A stretch of DNA of 64,000 bases from Blautia wexlerae (GCF_013300825.1 NZ_JAAIMY010000014.1:25230-89229); one strand, 5' to 3'; numbered from the stretch's first letter, positions 47,709 to 57,088 are shown. Numbers and translations: made by a program. The notes: generated by a model from the sequence alone, not told the origin.

Positions 47709-47789
47709 TGCATTATCCTCCTCTGTTTGTTTATATCTGACTGTCCGTCTCCTTACTGTCAGCAGTCTAAGGGACAGCTATATTTAAAT

Positions 47790-48104
47790 TTAATATTTAT
47801 TGGCATCTTTCTTATTAACCTGAATGGTAATCTGGGTGCCATCCGGCTTCTCCACTGTCCAGGTGGAAATGTCAGGTTTCTCTGACACGATCATACTTGC
47901 ACCTCTGCCTCCCACATCGGCTCCAAGGAAGAAGCGGATAGCGTCACGGCTGCATTCTTTGATACAGGAGGTGCATCCCCAGCAGTCTCTGACCTGGCGG
48001 ATAAAGGCTTTGCCCTCTTTATCCTTTTTGATCAGGTTTCCGGGACAGGCTTCGATACATCTGCCGCATCCTACACATTTACTTTTCTGAATCCGAATGC
48101 TCAT
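47790..48104 (-). CDS. aprB: APS reductase beta subunit-like ferredoxin
   Basis: 104 residues with two 4Fe-4S sites: CVGCGRCIEACPGNL and CWGCTSCIKECSRDA. It is the electron-transfer partner of the flavoprotein encoded just upstream, with which it overlaps by 4 bp. Together they reduce adenylylsulfate to sulfite and AMP. Confidence 0.85.
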   Translation of the reverse strand: MSIRIQKSKCVGCGRCIEACPGNLIKKDKEGKAFIRQVRDCWGCTSCIKECSRDAIRFFLGADVGGRGASMIVSEKPDISTWTVEKPDGTQITIQVNKKDANKY

Positions 48105-49807
48105 CTTTCACCTGCTCCTTTCGCTACTGTATTGGAATCTGCACTTTCTTTTGTAATCAGATCACGGTACAGAATCCTGATCTCCCCGTTTTCCATACGG
48201 GAATTTACATATTTCATCCACTCTTCACTCTGCTCAGGGTAATCTGTATTCTCTCCGAAGCTGTGCCATCTGGTTTCTTTTCTGGCTGCCAGATGTGCGA
48301 TTACAGCCCGGCATACAATCAGCCGTTCACGGAGTTCGTAAATCTGCATCAGTTCGTAAGTATCTGATGCTGCCAGAGTGTCCACTACAGGAAGAAGTGC
48401 GGCAATCTTTTCATCTGCTTTTGCAAGACTTGTCTCGCTGTATCTGTAGTCTGTACCGATTCCGCCAGCATACTGATCCATGATCTTCTGCATGGCTTCC
48501 TCAAGCTGTTCTGCATTCATCAGGGAACGGGGAGCATTTAAGTGAGCTTCATATTCTGATTTCTTTGCTGCTGCAATTTCAGATAGATTTTGTACTTCGT
48601 CATCTTTCCTGTCCAGATATTCCAGGATCGCTTCTGCTGCGATCTCACCCTCTGCCAGTGCGCCGGTTACATATTTCTGCGGGCATCCTCCGGCTACATC
48701 CCCGGCTGCATATAAGCCTTCTATAGTGGTCGCTCTGTTATTGTCTACCCAGTAACCGCTGGCTGTATGTCCGCCTACAATGTACGGTTCTGTACCTTCA
48801 ATTTCTACATTCTCTTCAGATGGTCCTTTGCCTGCTTCCATCCATTTCAAAGTCTGGGACGGTGCCATATTCAGGTAAGCTTTGTAAAGATCCTGTTCCT
48901 GTTCTTTGGAAATGCCTTCCGTTCTGAGGTAACACGGACCCTTTCCTTCTCTGTTCTCCATCACTGTACCGTAAACCCTCTGAGAGGTAGTCAGGCCATA
49001 TTTTGTCTCATAAATATCACCATGTGCATTCACCTGTCTGGCTCCAACACCCTGGGCAATGGTCCCTGTCGGAGCAATGGTGTCCTTACATCTCAGTGCA
49101 ATGAAACGCATCTCAAAGGTTGTCATCTCTGCACCGGAAAGAAGTCCCATTGCATATCCTGCCCCTGTGTTAAATGGCGGATACCACATTTTATGTCTGG
49201 AGAATCCCGGGTTGTTTGGTCTGTAAAGTCCGGCAGCCCCGCCTGTTGCACAAAGAACTGCTTCTGCATCAATATCATAGAAAATATCTTCATTGACACT
49301 GAATCCTACAGCTCCGGTGATCTTTCCCTTTTCTGTTTTATAATCTGTGATGTTTACATGGTTCAGAACTGTAACATTCTCCTGTTCGGCTGCTGCCTTT
49401 GCAAGGATTGGCTTCATGTTCTCACCGTTGATCTTAATGTTTCGGTTTCCTCTGGCAACGTATTTGCCCTTTTCATCCTTCAGGATAACCAGCCCCAGGT
49501 CTTCCATTACCTTTGTCACATGATTTAATCTCTCTGACATGGTGAGAAGAAGATCTTCCCTTACGATTCCGTGGGCATCCTTTTTTGCATAGTCCACATA
49601 ATCCTGCGGTACTCTGCCCTCTGTAATATATGCGTTTAACGCGTTCACACCTGCTGCCAGGCATCCGCTTCGTTTAATGTTCGCTTTCTCTGCGATCAGA
49701 ACTTTTTTATTGCTTTTCTGACCGATCACATAGGCTGCAAAACATCCTGCTGTACCGCCGCCGATGATCAGCACATCTGTTTTGATTCTCTCTGTCCTCA
49801 TACTCAT
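48101..49807 (-). CDS. aprA: APS reductase alpha subunit-like flavoprotein
   Basis: 568 residues, fumarate-reductase/AprA family. The FAD site is IIGGGTAGCFAA, with RSGCLAAGVNALNAYI, AVLCATGGAAGLYRPNNPG and the C-terminal FAD region GLYAAGDVAGGCPQKYVTGALAEGE. With cysDN and no dsrAB, it serves assimilation here. The 110 bp upstream (49808-49916) hold only the weak TATAAT-like stretch and ribosome site. Confidence 0.88.
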   Translation of the reverse strand: MSMRTERIKTDVLIIGGGTAGCFAAYVIGQKSNKKVLIAEKANIKRSGCLAAGVNALNAYITEGRVPQDYVDYAKKDAHGIVREDLLLTMSERLNHVTKVMEDLGLVILKDEKGKYVARGNRNIKINGENMKPILAKAAAEQENVTVLNHVNITDYKTEKGKITGAVGFSVNEDIFYDIDAEAVLCATGGAAGLYRPNNPGFSRHKMWYPPFNTGAGYAMGLLSGAEMTTFEMRFIALRCKDTIAPTGTIAQGVGARQVNAHGDIYETKYGLTTSQRVYGTVMENREGKGPCYLRTEGISKEQEQDLYKAYLNMAPSQTLKWMEAGKGPSEENVEIEGTEPYIVGGHTASGYWVDNNRATTIEGLYAAGDVAGGCPQKYVTGALAEGEIAAEAILEYLDRKDDEVQNLSEIAAAKKSEYEAHLNAPRSLMNAEQLEEAMQKIMDQYAGGIGTDYRYSETSLAKADEKIAALLPVVDTLAASDTYELMQIYELRERLIVCRAVIAHLAARKETRWHSFGENTDYPEQSEEWMKYVNSRMENGEIRILYRDLITKESADSNTVAKGAGER

Positions 49808-49916
49808 TTACTCTTCTCTCCGGAATTATATAGCTATTTTCATCATATCATCCATTCATTTTATCTGAATGAATACTAAGTAAAATTCAGGTAAAAATCT
49901 TAGATATCTGCTTAGA

Positions 49917-50975
49917 TTAGATGATTACGAAGTCATCCCTTACAGCCTCATTCTCGATCAGCTGTACGCTGTCACCTTTCAGTGCAAAAACCCTGTAGAG
50001 GAACACATTCACAGTCTCACCTTCCCGGACATCTGCTTTCTCCAGGCTTCTTCTGGCAGTTACCACAGAATTGTTCACTCTCACCTGAAGCTCCAGGTTA
50101 TCTCCTCTGAAAGAAACCCGTTCCACCACTCCCTGAGATACGGAGGTTCTGAACTTCTCTACCTCATCCAGTTTGGAAACCTTTACAAATTCCGGACGGA
50201 CAATAATCTTATCTGCCCCTTCTGCCAGACTGAAAGAATGAAAATCATTCACATTCTTCAGTACAGATGGCTGTCCGAAGAAGGTTGCGGTAAATGATGT
50301 CTCAGGATTTCTGTAAACCTCCACCGGAGTACCTTTCTGCTCGATCCGTCCTGCATTGGTGATGATAATCTCATCTGCTACCTCAATAGCCTCATCCTGA
50401 TCATGAGTAACGAAAATACTGGTGATTCCCAGCTTCTCAATCATCTCCTTTAACCAGCTTCGCAGTTCCTGCCGGATTTTTGCATCAATAGCTGCAAAGG
50501 GTTCATCCAGAAGCAGTACCTGAGGATTGGGGGCAAGGGCTCTGGCAAACGCAACTCTCTGTCTCTGGCCTCCGGATAACTGGCTTGGATATCTTTTCTC
50601 CAGTCCTTCCAGTCCCACCAACCTGATCAGTTCCATGACTCTGGCATGAATTTTCTTTTTGTCCACCTTCTGAACCTTCAGACCGAACGCTACATTGTCA
50701 TAGACTGTCATGTAACGGAACAATGCATAATTCTGAAATACAAATCCGATTCCGCGCTCACTAGCCGAAACATCATTGACAACTTTTCCGTCAATAATAA
50801 TCTCTCCGCTGTCCGGTGTTTCCAGACCTGCGATCATTCGAAGAATGGTTGTTTTTCCGCTTCCACTTGGCCCCAGAAGACCAATCAGCTTACCTTTTTC
50901 GATTCCGAAATTCACATTTCTTGATGCCTGGTAGGAACCATAGGTCTTGTTTATATTTTTTAACTCTACATACAT
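49917..50975 (-). CDS. cysA: Sulfate ABC transporter ATP-binding protein
   Basis: 352 residues. Walker A GPSGSGKTT, signature LSGGQRQRVAFARAL, Walker B VLLLDEPFAAID, and a C-terminal TOBE-type domain (residues 235-345). It powers sulfate import through CysT and CysW, whose genes lie just upstream. Confidence 0.95.
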   Translation of the reverse strand: MYVELKNINKTYGSYQASRNVNFGIEKGKLIGLLGPSGSGKTTILRMIAGLETPDSGEIIIDGKVVNDVSASERGIGFVFQNYALFRYMTVYDNVAFGLKVQKVDKKKIHARVMELIRLVGLEGLEKRYPSQLSGGQRQRVAFARALAPNPQVLLLDEPFAAIDAKIRQELRSWLKEMIEKLGITSIFVTHDQDEAIEVADEIIITNAGRIEQKGTPVEVYRNPETSFTATFFGQPSVLKNVNDFHSFSLAEGADKIIVRPEFVKVSKLDEVEKFRTSVSQGVVERVSFRGDNLELQVRVNNSVVTARRSLEKADVREGETVNVFLYRVFALKGDSVQLIENEAVRDDFVII

Positions 50976-50976
50976 A

Positions 50977-51801
50977 TCAGGCTTCCTTCTTTCCTTTGTA
51001 TTCGATCACGCTTCGGATCACCAGAATAATAACTGCCATGATCACCAGCAGTGAAGATACGGCAAATGCCGGAACATACTGAAACTCATTAAATAGAATC
51101 TCTACATGAAGAGGAAGTGTGTTGGTTTTTCCCCTCAAATGTCCGGAAAGGACAGACACTGCACCGAACTCTCCCATTGCTCTCGCTGTACAGAGTACGA
51201 TGCCATAAAGCAATGCCCATTTAATATGAGGAAAGGTAATCTTCCTGAAGATGGTCCATCCGCCGGCTCCCATAAGGGCTGCTGCTTCTTCCTCGTCCGT
51301 TCCTTCTGCTTCCAGAACCGGAATCAGCTCTCTGGAAATAAAAGGAAAGGTTACAAATACAGTTGCAATAATGATTCCCGGTACAGAGAATACAACCTTA
51401 ATTCCGAATTTCAAAAGAAAAAAGTAGACAGGACTCTGTCGTCCGAAAATCAGAAGAAAGATCAGACCTGCAATGACCGGTGAGATGGTAACCGGAAGAT
51501 CTATCAGAGTTGTCAGCAGTTTTTTGCCCCTGAACTGAAACTTGGTCAGTGCCCAGGCTGCAAAAACACCGAAGATGGTATTAAAGATAACTGCGAAGAG
51601 TGTAGCCTTAACAGTAAGGAGAAGTGCTTTGATGGTGTATTCATCTGTCACCGCAGCAGCGTAGACCTTCCATCCGCTTCGAAGCGCTTCTGTGATTACT
51701 GTAAGTAACGGAAGGAGGAGCATTACTGCCAGAAACAGAACACTGATCCCGATCAGGAGCCATTTTGTGATTTTCTCTGAAGTGGTTACATTGTTGTCCA
51801 T
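50977..51801 (-). CDS. cysW: Sulfate ABC transporter permease CysW
   Basis: 274 residues, six membrane spans. The EAA loop is EEEAAALMGAGGWTIFRKITFP. It starts on the last base of cysT and ends 1 base before cysA, so the three are translationally coupled. Confidence 0.93.
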   Translation of the reverse strand: MDNNVTTSEKITKWLLIGISVLFLAVMLLLPLLTVITEALRSGWKVYAAAVTDEYTIKALLLTVKATLFAVIFNTIFGVFAAWALTKFQFRGKKLLTTLIDLPVTISPVIAGLIFLLIFGRQSPVYFFLLKFGIKVVFSVPGIIIATVFVTFPFISRELIPVLEAEGTDEEEAAALMGAGGWTIFRKITFPHIKWALLYGIVLCTARAMGEFGAVSVLSGHLRGKTNTLPLHVEILFNEFQYVPAFAVSSLLVIMAVIILVIRSVIEYKGKKEA

Positions 51802-52643
51802 CAGGCATTTCCTCCTTTTAAGATTCTCGCGTTTCTCTGCTGGATCATACTGTTGAGAAACAAAATGAAAAATGAAACCGCCAGCATCACAAGTGCTATT
51901 GCTGTCGCACTGGAATAATCAAACTCCTGAAGCTCTGACATAATGATCAGCGGTGTGATTTCTGTATAATATGGCTTATTTCCTGCGATAAATACGATGC
52001 TTCCATATTCACCCAGGCATCTGCCAAACGCAAGTCCGGTTCCTGCGAAAATTGCAGGCTTCAGTTCCGGGAAAATAACTTTCCGGAAAATGGTGGATTT
52101 CTTCGCTCCCAGTACTCCGGCTGCTTCACTGCATGAGTTGTCCATTTTCTCCAGTACCGGCTGTACGCTTCTTACAACGAAAGGAATTCCTACGAAGATC
52201 ATAGCTACTGTGATTCCGATTCTTGTGTATGCGATTTTGATACCGAATCCGGCAAAAAAGCTGCCCACCAGTCCAGTGTCAGAAGTCAGGGATGTAAGCG
52301 CAATACCTGCTACCGCTGTGGGAAGTGCGAATGGAAGCTCAATCATTCCGTCCATAATCCGCTTGCCCGGAAATTCATATTTCACAAGCACCCATGCAAG
52401 GATGGTTCCCATGATCCCGTTTATCACTGCTGCTGCGAAAGCAGATATAAAGCTGGTGTAAAAGGATGCCAGTACTCTGGCTCTTGTAATGGTTTCGATG
52501 AAATCTTTAAAGCTTAATTTCGCGGTGTAGATCACCAGACTGGCAAGCGGGATCAGAACCACCAGACTTAATATGGAAATGGTAATCCCCATGGAGAGTC
52601 CGAATCCTGGAATCACCGGTTTGTTTCTTTTTTTCATAATCAA
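51801..52643 (-). CDS. cysT: Sulfate ABC transporter permease CysT
   Basis: 280 residues, six membrane spans. The EAA loop is CSEAAGVLGAKKSTIFRKVIFP and is followed by FGRCLGEYGSIVFIAGN. Pairs with CysW to form the sulfate channel. Confidence 0.93.
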   Translation of the reverse strand: MIMKKRNKPVIPGFGLSMGITISILSLVVLIPLASLVIYTAKLSFKDFIETITRARVLASFYTSFISAFAAAVINGIMGTILAWVLVKYEFPGKRIMDGMIELPFALPTAVAGIALTSLTSDTGLVGSFFAGFGIKIAYTRIGITVAMIFVGIPFVVRSVQPVLEKMDNSCSEAAGVLGAKKSTIFRKVIFPELKPAIFAGTGLAFGRCLGEYGSIVFIAGNKPYYTEITPLIIMSELQEFDYSSATAIALVMLAVSFFILFLNSMIQQRNARILKGGNA

Positions 52644-52714
52644 TTACCACCTCTCTCGTCTCGTATGTTCCGGTCCTGTTGTTGTGTCAGTGAGCATTTT
52701 CCCTGTCTGCCTCT

Positions 52715-53713
52715 TTATCTCTCATAGATTTCATCAAAAATTCCGCCATCTGCGAAGTGCTTTTTCTGTACTTCATCCCATCCGCCGTATTCACTGATAG
52801 TTACCAGATTTACGCTCAAGTCAAACACATCCCTGTGTTTTTTCAGAATTTTCTCATTGGTTGGACGAAAATAGTTCTCTGCCTCAATTTCCTGTGCTTC
52901 GTCGGAATACAGATAGTTTAAGTACTCAGTTGCCACTTCTCTTGTGTCTCTGTAATCTACTACCTCATCCACCACTGCTACAGTGGGCTGTGCCAGAATG
53001 CTGACGCTCGGGGTAACGATCTCGTACTCATCCGGGTAATCACGCATAGAAAGATAGGCTTCGTTTTCCCACGCTACCAGCACATCGCCCTGTCCGTTTT
53101 CTACGAAAGAAGTGGTTGCACCTCTTGCACCGGAGTCCAGGACTACTACATTCTGGTAGAGCTTCCGGATGAAATCTTTCATCTGTGTCTCGTCTCCGTT
53201 GTATTTCTTATCTGCATAAGCCCATGCTGCCATGTAGTTCCATCTGGCACCTCCCGAGGTCTTGGGGTTTGGAGTTACCACTCCTACCCCATCTCTTGTC
53301 AGGTCATCCCAGTCCTGGATCTTCTTGGGATTTCCTTTCTTAACCAGAAATACGATAGTGGATGTATAGGGAGAACTGTCATTGTCGAAATTGTCTATCC
53401 ATCCTGCCTTGATCAACCCTGCATTCTCTATGGATTCAATATCATATTCCAGCGCCAGTGTCACTACATCTGCATCCAGTCCGTTGGCCACCTCCAGTGC
53501 CTGCTTCCCGGAACCACCGTGAGACTGTGTGATCTCCACATCTTCTCCGGTTTTCTCTTTCCAGTGTTCTTCGAATATTTTATTATACTGTTCAAACATC
53601 TCTCTGGTAGGGTCGTAGGAAACATTGGTAATAGATACTGTTTTTCCAAAAGCCTGTACCGGTGTCAATGCCAGCACAGCCCCCAGACTCAATGCAAATA
53701 TTTTTCTGATCAT
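52715..53713 (-). CDS. sbp: Sulfate-binding protein
   Basis: 332 residues. A signal peptide (IFALSLGAVLALTPVQAFG) precedes the Sbp fold with NVSYDPTREMF, SHGGSGKQ and DVVTLALEYD at the ligand site and ATTSFVENGQGDVLVAWEN in the second lobe. It delivers sulfate to CysTWA. There is no lipobox Cys in the leader, so membrane attachment is unclear. Confidence 0.93.
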   Translation of the reverse strand: MIRKIFALSLGAVLALTPVQAFGKTVSITNVSYDPTREMFEQYNKIFEEHWKEKTGEDVEITQSHGGSGKQALEVANGLDADVVTLALEYDIESIENAGLIKAGWIDNFDNDSSPYTSTIVFLVKKGNPKKIQDWDDLTRDGVGVVTPNPKTSGGARWNYMAAWAYADKKYNGDETQMKDFIRKLYQNVVVLDSGARGATTSFVENGQGDVLVAWENEAYLSMRDYPDEYEIVTPSVSILAQPTVAVVDEVVDYRDTREVATEYLNYLYSDEAQEIEAENYFRPTNEKILKKHRDVFDLSVNLVTISEYGGWDEVQKKHFADGGIFDEIYER

Positions 53714-53764
53714 GTTTCATCTCCTGAGTATTCCCACGACTTTTTCAGTCTCTTCTTTGGGATT

Positions 53765-54178
53765 TTACACCAATACAAGTTCTTCCTTCTCAGATTCTGT
53801 TCCTTCTATATGGAAGGAATTCAGAACCGGGTTCTCATTGTCCATAAGGGAAAGAATCATGTAGCTTGCTGTGCTGTCGTAAGCCAGTCTCTTGTCTTCC
53901 TCTGATGGTCTGGATGGACTTTCCGGATGGGAATGCCAGTTACCGAGAGGTACCAGACCGTTGGCACGCATATCCTTAACTGCTGCCAGCTGCTCTTTTG
54001 GATCCAGTGAAAAATGTTCATTGGAATGATCAATATTTGTCAGGCAGTAAACCTTTTCAATAAATTTGTCCTTACCTTCCTTTTTTCCTGCGACCAGTCC
54101 GCAGGCTTCTTCCGGAAGATTTTCTCTGGCATGCTTTAAGATTATTTCGTAATCACTTTTTGACATTGTAATCATCAT
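53765..54178 (-). CDS. JAMM/M67 metalloprotease for a sulfur-carrier protein
   Basis: 137 residues. The zinc motif HSHPESPSRPSEED and Glu in EEACGLVAG are complete. Relatives (Mec+ in Mycobacterium, QbsD, HcyD of Wolinella) trim the C-terminal residue(s) of ThiS-like carriers or release the product. The carrier at 55077-55283 ends GGGR and so needs such trimming. AGGAG precedes the ATG. Confidence 0.85.
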   Translation of the reverse strand: MMITMSKSDYEIILKHARENLPEEACGLVAGKKEGKDKFIEKVYCLTNIDHSNEHFSLDPKEQLAAVKDMRANGLVPLGNWHSHPESPSRPSEEDKRLAYDSTASYMILSLMDNENPVLNSFHIEGTESEKEELVLV

Positions 54179-54267
54179 TTACTTACTCCTGCTTCAATTC
54201 TTCAGAAAATATGTTACTGTTCACTCCGTTCTATATCCTCTCAGGTCTCACAATCTCCAAACATTCC

Positions 54268-55077
54268 TTACAGAACTCCGTCACATTCTGCCTGCTCATA
54301 ATCGATCAGTTCAGTAATTGTAGGATGTTCTCCACATACCGGGCAATTCTTTACGTGCTGCGGAAGTTTGATCTTACGGAATTCCATAGTAAGTGCATCA
54401 TAGGTAAGAAGGTATCCTGTAAGAAGATCTCCAACTCCAAGAATATACTTAATGGCTTCCATTGCCTGAAGACTTCCGATGACGCCTCCCATTGCTCCGA
54501 TGACACCAGCCTGCTTACAGGTAGGTACAGCATCCTTTGGCGGCGGATCTTTGAATACACATCTGTAACATGGACCTTCTCCCGGAACATAGGTCATAAG
54601 CTGTCCCTGGAAACGAAGGATTCCTGCGTGAGAAAATGGTTTCTTTGCCATAACGCAGGCATCGTTGATCAGAAATTTCGCCGGAAAATTATCGGTTCCG
54701 TCAATGATGAAATCATAATCCTTGATCAGATCCATAATCGTTTCAGAATCTACGAAAGTCTGGTAAGTTTTTACTGTCACATCCGGGTTGATGGCTTCCA
54801 TAGATTCTTTTGCAGAAAGAACCTTTGGTTTTCCCACATCCTTTGTTGCATGGATAATCTGTCTCTGCAGATTGGAAAGATCTACTTCATCTGCGTCTGC
54901 AATTCCGATAGTTCCCACACCTGCTGCTGCAAGATAAAGAGCTGCCGGTGAACCCAGTCCACCTGCCCCGATGATCAGGACGCTGGAATTGAGCAGTTTT
55001 TTCTGTCCTTTTGCTCCAACCTCTTTCAGAATGATATGTCTGGAATAACGTTCGAGCTGATCATTTGTAAATGCCAC
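54268..55077 (-). CDS. ThiF/MoeB/HesA-family adenylyltransferase
   Basis: 269 residues. The nucleotide loop is IIGAGGLGSPAALYLAAAGVG, with DLSNLQRQI, FIIDGTDNFPAKFLIND and zinc Cys pairs CYRC and CPVC. It adenylates the C-terminal Gly of the ThiS-like carrier so that sulfide can be added. The start codon is GTG, overlapping the carrier's stop (TAGTG), which couples their translation. Confidence 0.92.
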   Translation of the reverse strand: MAFTNDQLERYSRHIILKEVGAKGQKKLLNSSVLIIGAGGLGSPAALYLAAAGVGTIGIADADEVDLSNLQRQIIHATKDVGKPKVLSAKESMEAINPDVTVKTYQTFVDSETIMDLIKDYDFIIDGTDNFPAKFLINDACVMAKKPFSHAGILRFQGQLMTYVPGEGPCYRCVFKDPPPKDAVPTCKQAGVIGAMGGVIGSLQAMEAIKYILGVGDLLTGYLLTYDALTMEFRKIKLPQHVKNCPVCGEHPTITELIDYEQAECDGVL

Positions 55078-55283
55078 TATCTTCCACCTCCCATGAAATA
55101 CAGGAATTCAACGCTGTCGCCTTCTTTTAATGCGTAGTTTTCGAAATCCTTCTGATCAATAAAATCATCATTTACGGAAACTGTTACATACTGAGGTGTC
55201 TCCACATCCTCCTGAGCAATCAGCTCTGTAACTGTAAGTCCGTCTTTTACTTCCTTTTTCTCCCCTGCTACTGTAATAAACAT
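55077..55283 (-). CDS. ThiS/MoaD-like sulfur carrier with C-terminal Arg extension
   Basis: 68 residues from 55283, where GGAG lies 9 bases before ATG. A ubiquitin-like fold (MFITVAGEKKEVKDGLTVTEL) ends SVEFLYFMGGGR. Carriers must expose a terminal Gly-Gly; here an Arg (or Gly-Arg) follows, so a protease must remove it, which fits the JAMM gene. This resembles HcyS of the homocysteine pathway in Wolinella. Not thiamine-linked here: no thi genes are near. Confidence 0.88.
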   Translation of the reverse strand: MFITVAGEKKEVKDGLTVTELIAQEDVETPQYVTVSVNDDFIDQKDFENYALKEGDSVEFLYFMGGGR

Positions 55284-55299
55284 AATTTTATTCTCCATT

Positions 55300-55617
55300 C
55301 TATAAATTCTTGTCAACAATCTCTTCCAGCTCTGCAGCCTTCTTTGCTCCTGTCAGTCGTTCGATCTGTTCTCCGTCTTTCAGGAAAATCAGTGTAGGTG
55401 CTGACATAACCTTATATTCCTCTACAAGTTCCTGTTCGTAGGCTACATTTACCTTTCCAACAAAAATCTGATCACCGTATTTCTCTTCCAGCTTTGCAAG
55501 CACCGGAACCATTCTCTTACATGGTACACAGCTGTCAGAATAGAAATCGATCAGTGTCAGTTTTCCGGCCTGAAAAGCTTTTTCCTTAAAAGTCTCACCA
55601 CTTAATCTCTCTGCCAT
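55300..55617 (-). CDS. Thioredoxin-family protein
   Basis: 105 residues. Thioredoxin fold with active site SDSCVPCKRM (CVPC rather than the usual WCGPC) and the cis-Pro in MSAPTLIFLKDG. It probably reduces AprAB or sulfite reductase products or the sulfur-carrier enzymes of this operon. The unusual CVPC suggests a specialised redox potential. Confidence 0.88.
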   Translation of the reverse strand: MAERLSGETFKEKAFQAGKLTLIDFYSDSCVPCKRMVPVLAKLEEKYGDQIFVGKVNVAYEQELVEEYKVMSAPTLIFLKDGEQIERLTGAKKAAELEEIVDKNL

Positions 55618-55629
55618 GATCCGCTCCTG

Positions 55630-55875
55630 TCAGTCTTCAACTTTCTTCACATAAAGTGTGTAAGTTCCGTCTTCGTTATCATCAAGCTTCAGGATCTGAT
55701 GTCCTTCTTCCTTGATACTTCGGGGTACATTCTGTACCGGTTCCCCGTCATTCATTCGGATGGATAAGATCTGTCCCTCATCCAGTTCTTCCAGCGCTAC
55801 CTTTGCCTTTACAAAAGTTACCGGACACACAACATCTGTAATATCTACCGTATCATCAATTTTAATTTCACTCAT
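55630..55875 (-). CDS. TusA-family sulfur-transfer protein
   Basis: About 81 residues from ATG 55875 (ribosome site GGAGG; ATG 55881 is an alternative). ITDVVCPVTFVKAKVALEEL has the TusA Cys-Pro motif, and the C-terminal NDGEPVQNVPRSIKEEGHQI is typical. It carries persulfide sulfur between enzymes. Its start overlaps the end of the sulfite reductase gene. Confidence 0.85.
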   Translation of the reverse strand: MSEIKIDDTVDITDVVCPVTFVKAKVALEELDEGQILSIRMNDGEPVQNVPRSIKEEGHQILKLDDNEDGTYTLYVKKVED

Positions 55876-56728
55876 TTTCATATGCCTCCAGGATTTCTTT
55901 ATTAAATTTGTCCTCACCTACCCGGTCGATGGTAAATTTCAGTCGTTCACCGGCATTTGCATTCTTCTCAAAGAAATTGATGGCTGCATCACAGACTTTC
56001 AGGAGTTTTTCATGATCCTCAATAAATGGGATCACTGTCTTTCCTTTATTGATGTGATTTCCGAAAATTCCTCCAAAAGAAACAATATATCCGTGTGTAT
56101 TGTCATAGGCATCTGTAGGACAGGCTTTGGTGCATCGTCCACAGAAATTACATTTGGAAGAATCAACGGAGATTTTTCCATCTTCTAATGTGATAGCCCC
56201 TTCACGGCAGGCTTTTACGCAGACACCACACTGAATACATTTCTCTTCCTGCCATGCTACTTTGATACCGCCCTTGATTCCTACATCGTTCTCCTCTGCT
56301 TTTAAGCAGTTATTCTGGCATCCGGTAACACCGAATTTGAATTTATGCGGAAGCTCACGTCCAAAATATCTTTCGTCCAACTCCTCTGCCAATGCGTAGG
56401 TATTAATACATCCGCTGGGACAGATGGCCGAGCCCTGACAGGCTGTGATGGTACGAACTCTTGGTCCGCATACACCCGGAACCACATCTCCCTCTGCCAG
56501 TGCTGCTTTCACTTCATCAATCTGATCTAACTTGATAAAAGGAATCTCTACACCCTGACGGGAAGTAAGATGTACATAGCCCTCACCGTATTTCTCTGAA
56601 ACCTCAGCTACCTTTGCAAGCTGTTTTGCATCCAGATGTCCGCCAACTACGCGGATTCTTAATGAAAAATTATTTTTCTGCTTCTGGCGCATGAATCCGC
56701 CTTTTTTTAATGCTGCATAATCTGCCAT
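55868..56728 (-). CDS. Siroheme-type sulfite/nitrite reductase with ferredoxin domain
   Basis: 286 residues. The siroheme/4Fe-4S ligands are CQGSAIC and CQNNC (Cx5C, Cx3C), inside NirA/Sir folds (VHLTSRQGVEIPF). Two added 4Fe-4S sites, CIQCGVCVKACREGA and CNFCGRCTKACPTDA, form a built-in ferredoxin. It reduces sulfite to sulfide with six electrons. First gene of the operon, with AGGAGG before the ATG. Confidence 0.88.
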   Translation of the reverse strand: MADYAALKKGGFMRQKQKNNFSLRIRVVGGHLDAKQLAKVAEVSEKYGEGYVHLTSRQGVEIPFIKLDQIDEVKAALAEGDVVPGVCGPRVRTITACQGSAICPSGCINTYALAEELDERYFGRELPHKFKFGVTGCQNNCLKAEENDVGIKGGIKVAWQEEKCIQCGVCVKACREGAITLEDGKISVDSSKCNFCGRCTKACPTDAYDNTHGYIVSFGGIFGNHINKGKTVIPFIEDHEKLLKVCDAAINFFEKNANAGERLKFTIDRVGEDKFNKEILEAYENE

Positions 56729-56863
56729 TTCTCTTTCCCTCCTGTCAGAATTTCTCTTGCATTTTCTTTATTTTTGATTTATTATTTACTTTGTTATGTA
56801 CTTTATCGAATTAACGCAGTATATATTTTCTAGTTTTCATAGTTATTTGATAGGTTTTCTATG

Positions 56864-56892
56864 ATATTACACGAAATGACATTATTTGTCAA
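56864..56892 (-). promoter_or_regulatory. Sulfur operon promoter
   Basis: Minus strand TTGACA (56887-56892), 17 bases, TAATAT (56864-56869). Just downstream the transcript reads CATAGAAAACCTATCAAATA then ACTATGAAAACTAG (about 56829-56862), a set of CTAT(C/G)AAA direct repeats that could be a repressor site, for example for a CymR-like Rrf2 regulator (a guess). Confidence 0.75.
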
Positions 56893-57018
56893 TAGTGTAT
56901 TGAAATAAATGCAATATCCAAACGCCTCCTCGCCGCCCCAGTGCAATCCTGCCCGGAGGGCTTTTTTATGTCACAGGAATATTACGAGGTAATTTCCTGT
57001 AAAAAATAACATAAAAAA

Positions 57019-57054
57019 CAGGCTGCCGCACTGATTAACCGGTGCGACAGCCTG
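57019..57054 (-). terminator. Terminator of the DUF2798 gene
   Basis: Minus strand CAGGCTGtCGCAC pairs with GTGCGgCAGCCTG, then TTTTTTAT. A smaller plus-strand GCCC-ggaG-GGC-TTTTTT hairpin lies at 56953-56969. Confidence 0.85.
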
Positions 57055-57088
57055 ATAGCGATTCTATAGATTCAAAATCAATATTCTG

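Noticed and set aside
48767..49528. Long plus-strand frame opposite aprA
   Set aside because: Antisense of conserved FAD-domain codons; no start signal.
47790..49807. Dissimilatory sulfate reduction (AprAB)
   Set aside because: No dsrAB, dsrMK or qmo genes are present. CysDN, the sulfate importer and a small sulfite reductase point to assimilation.
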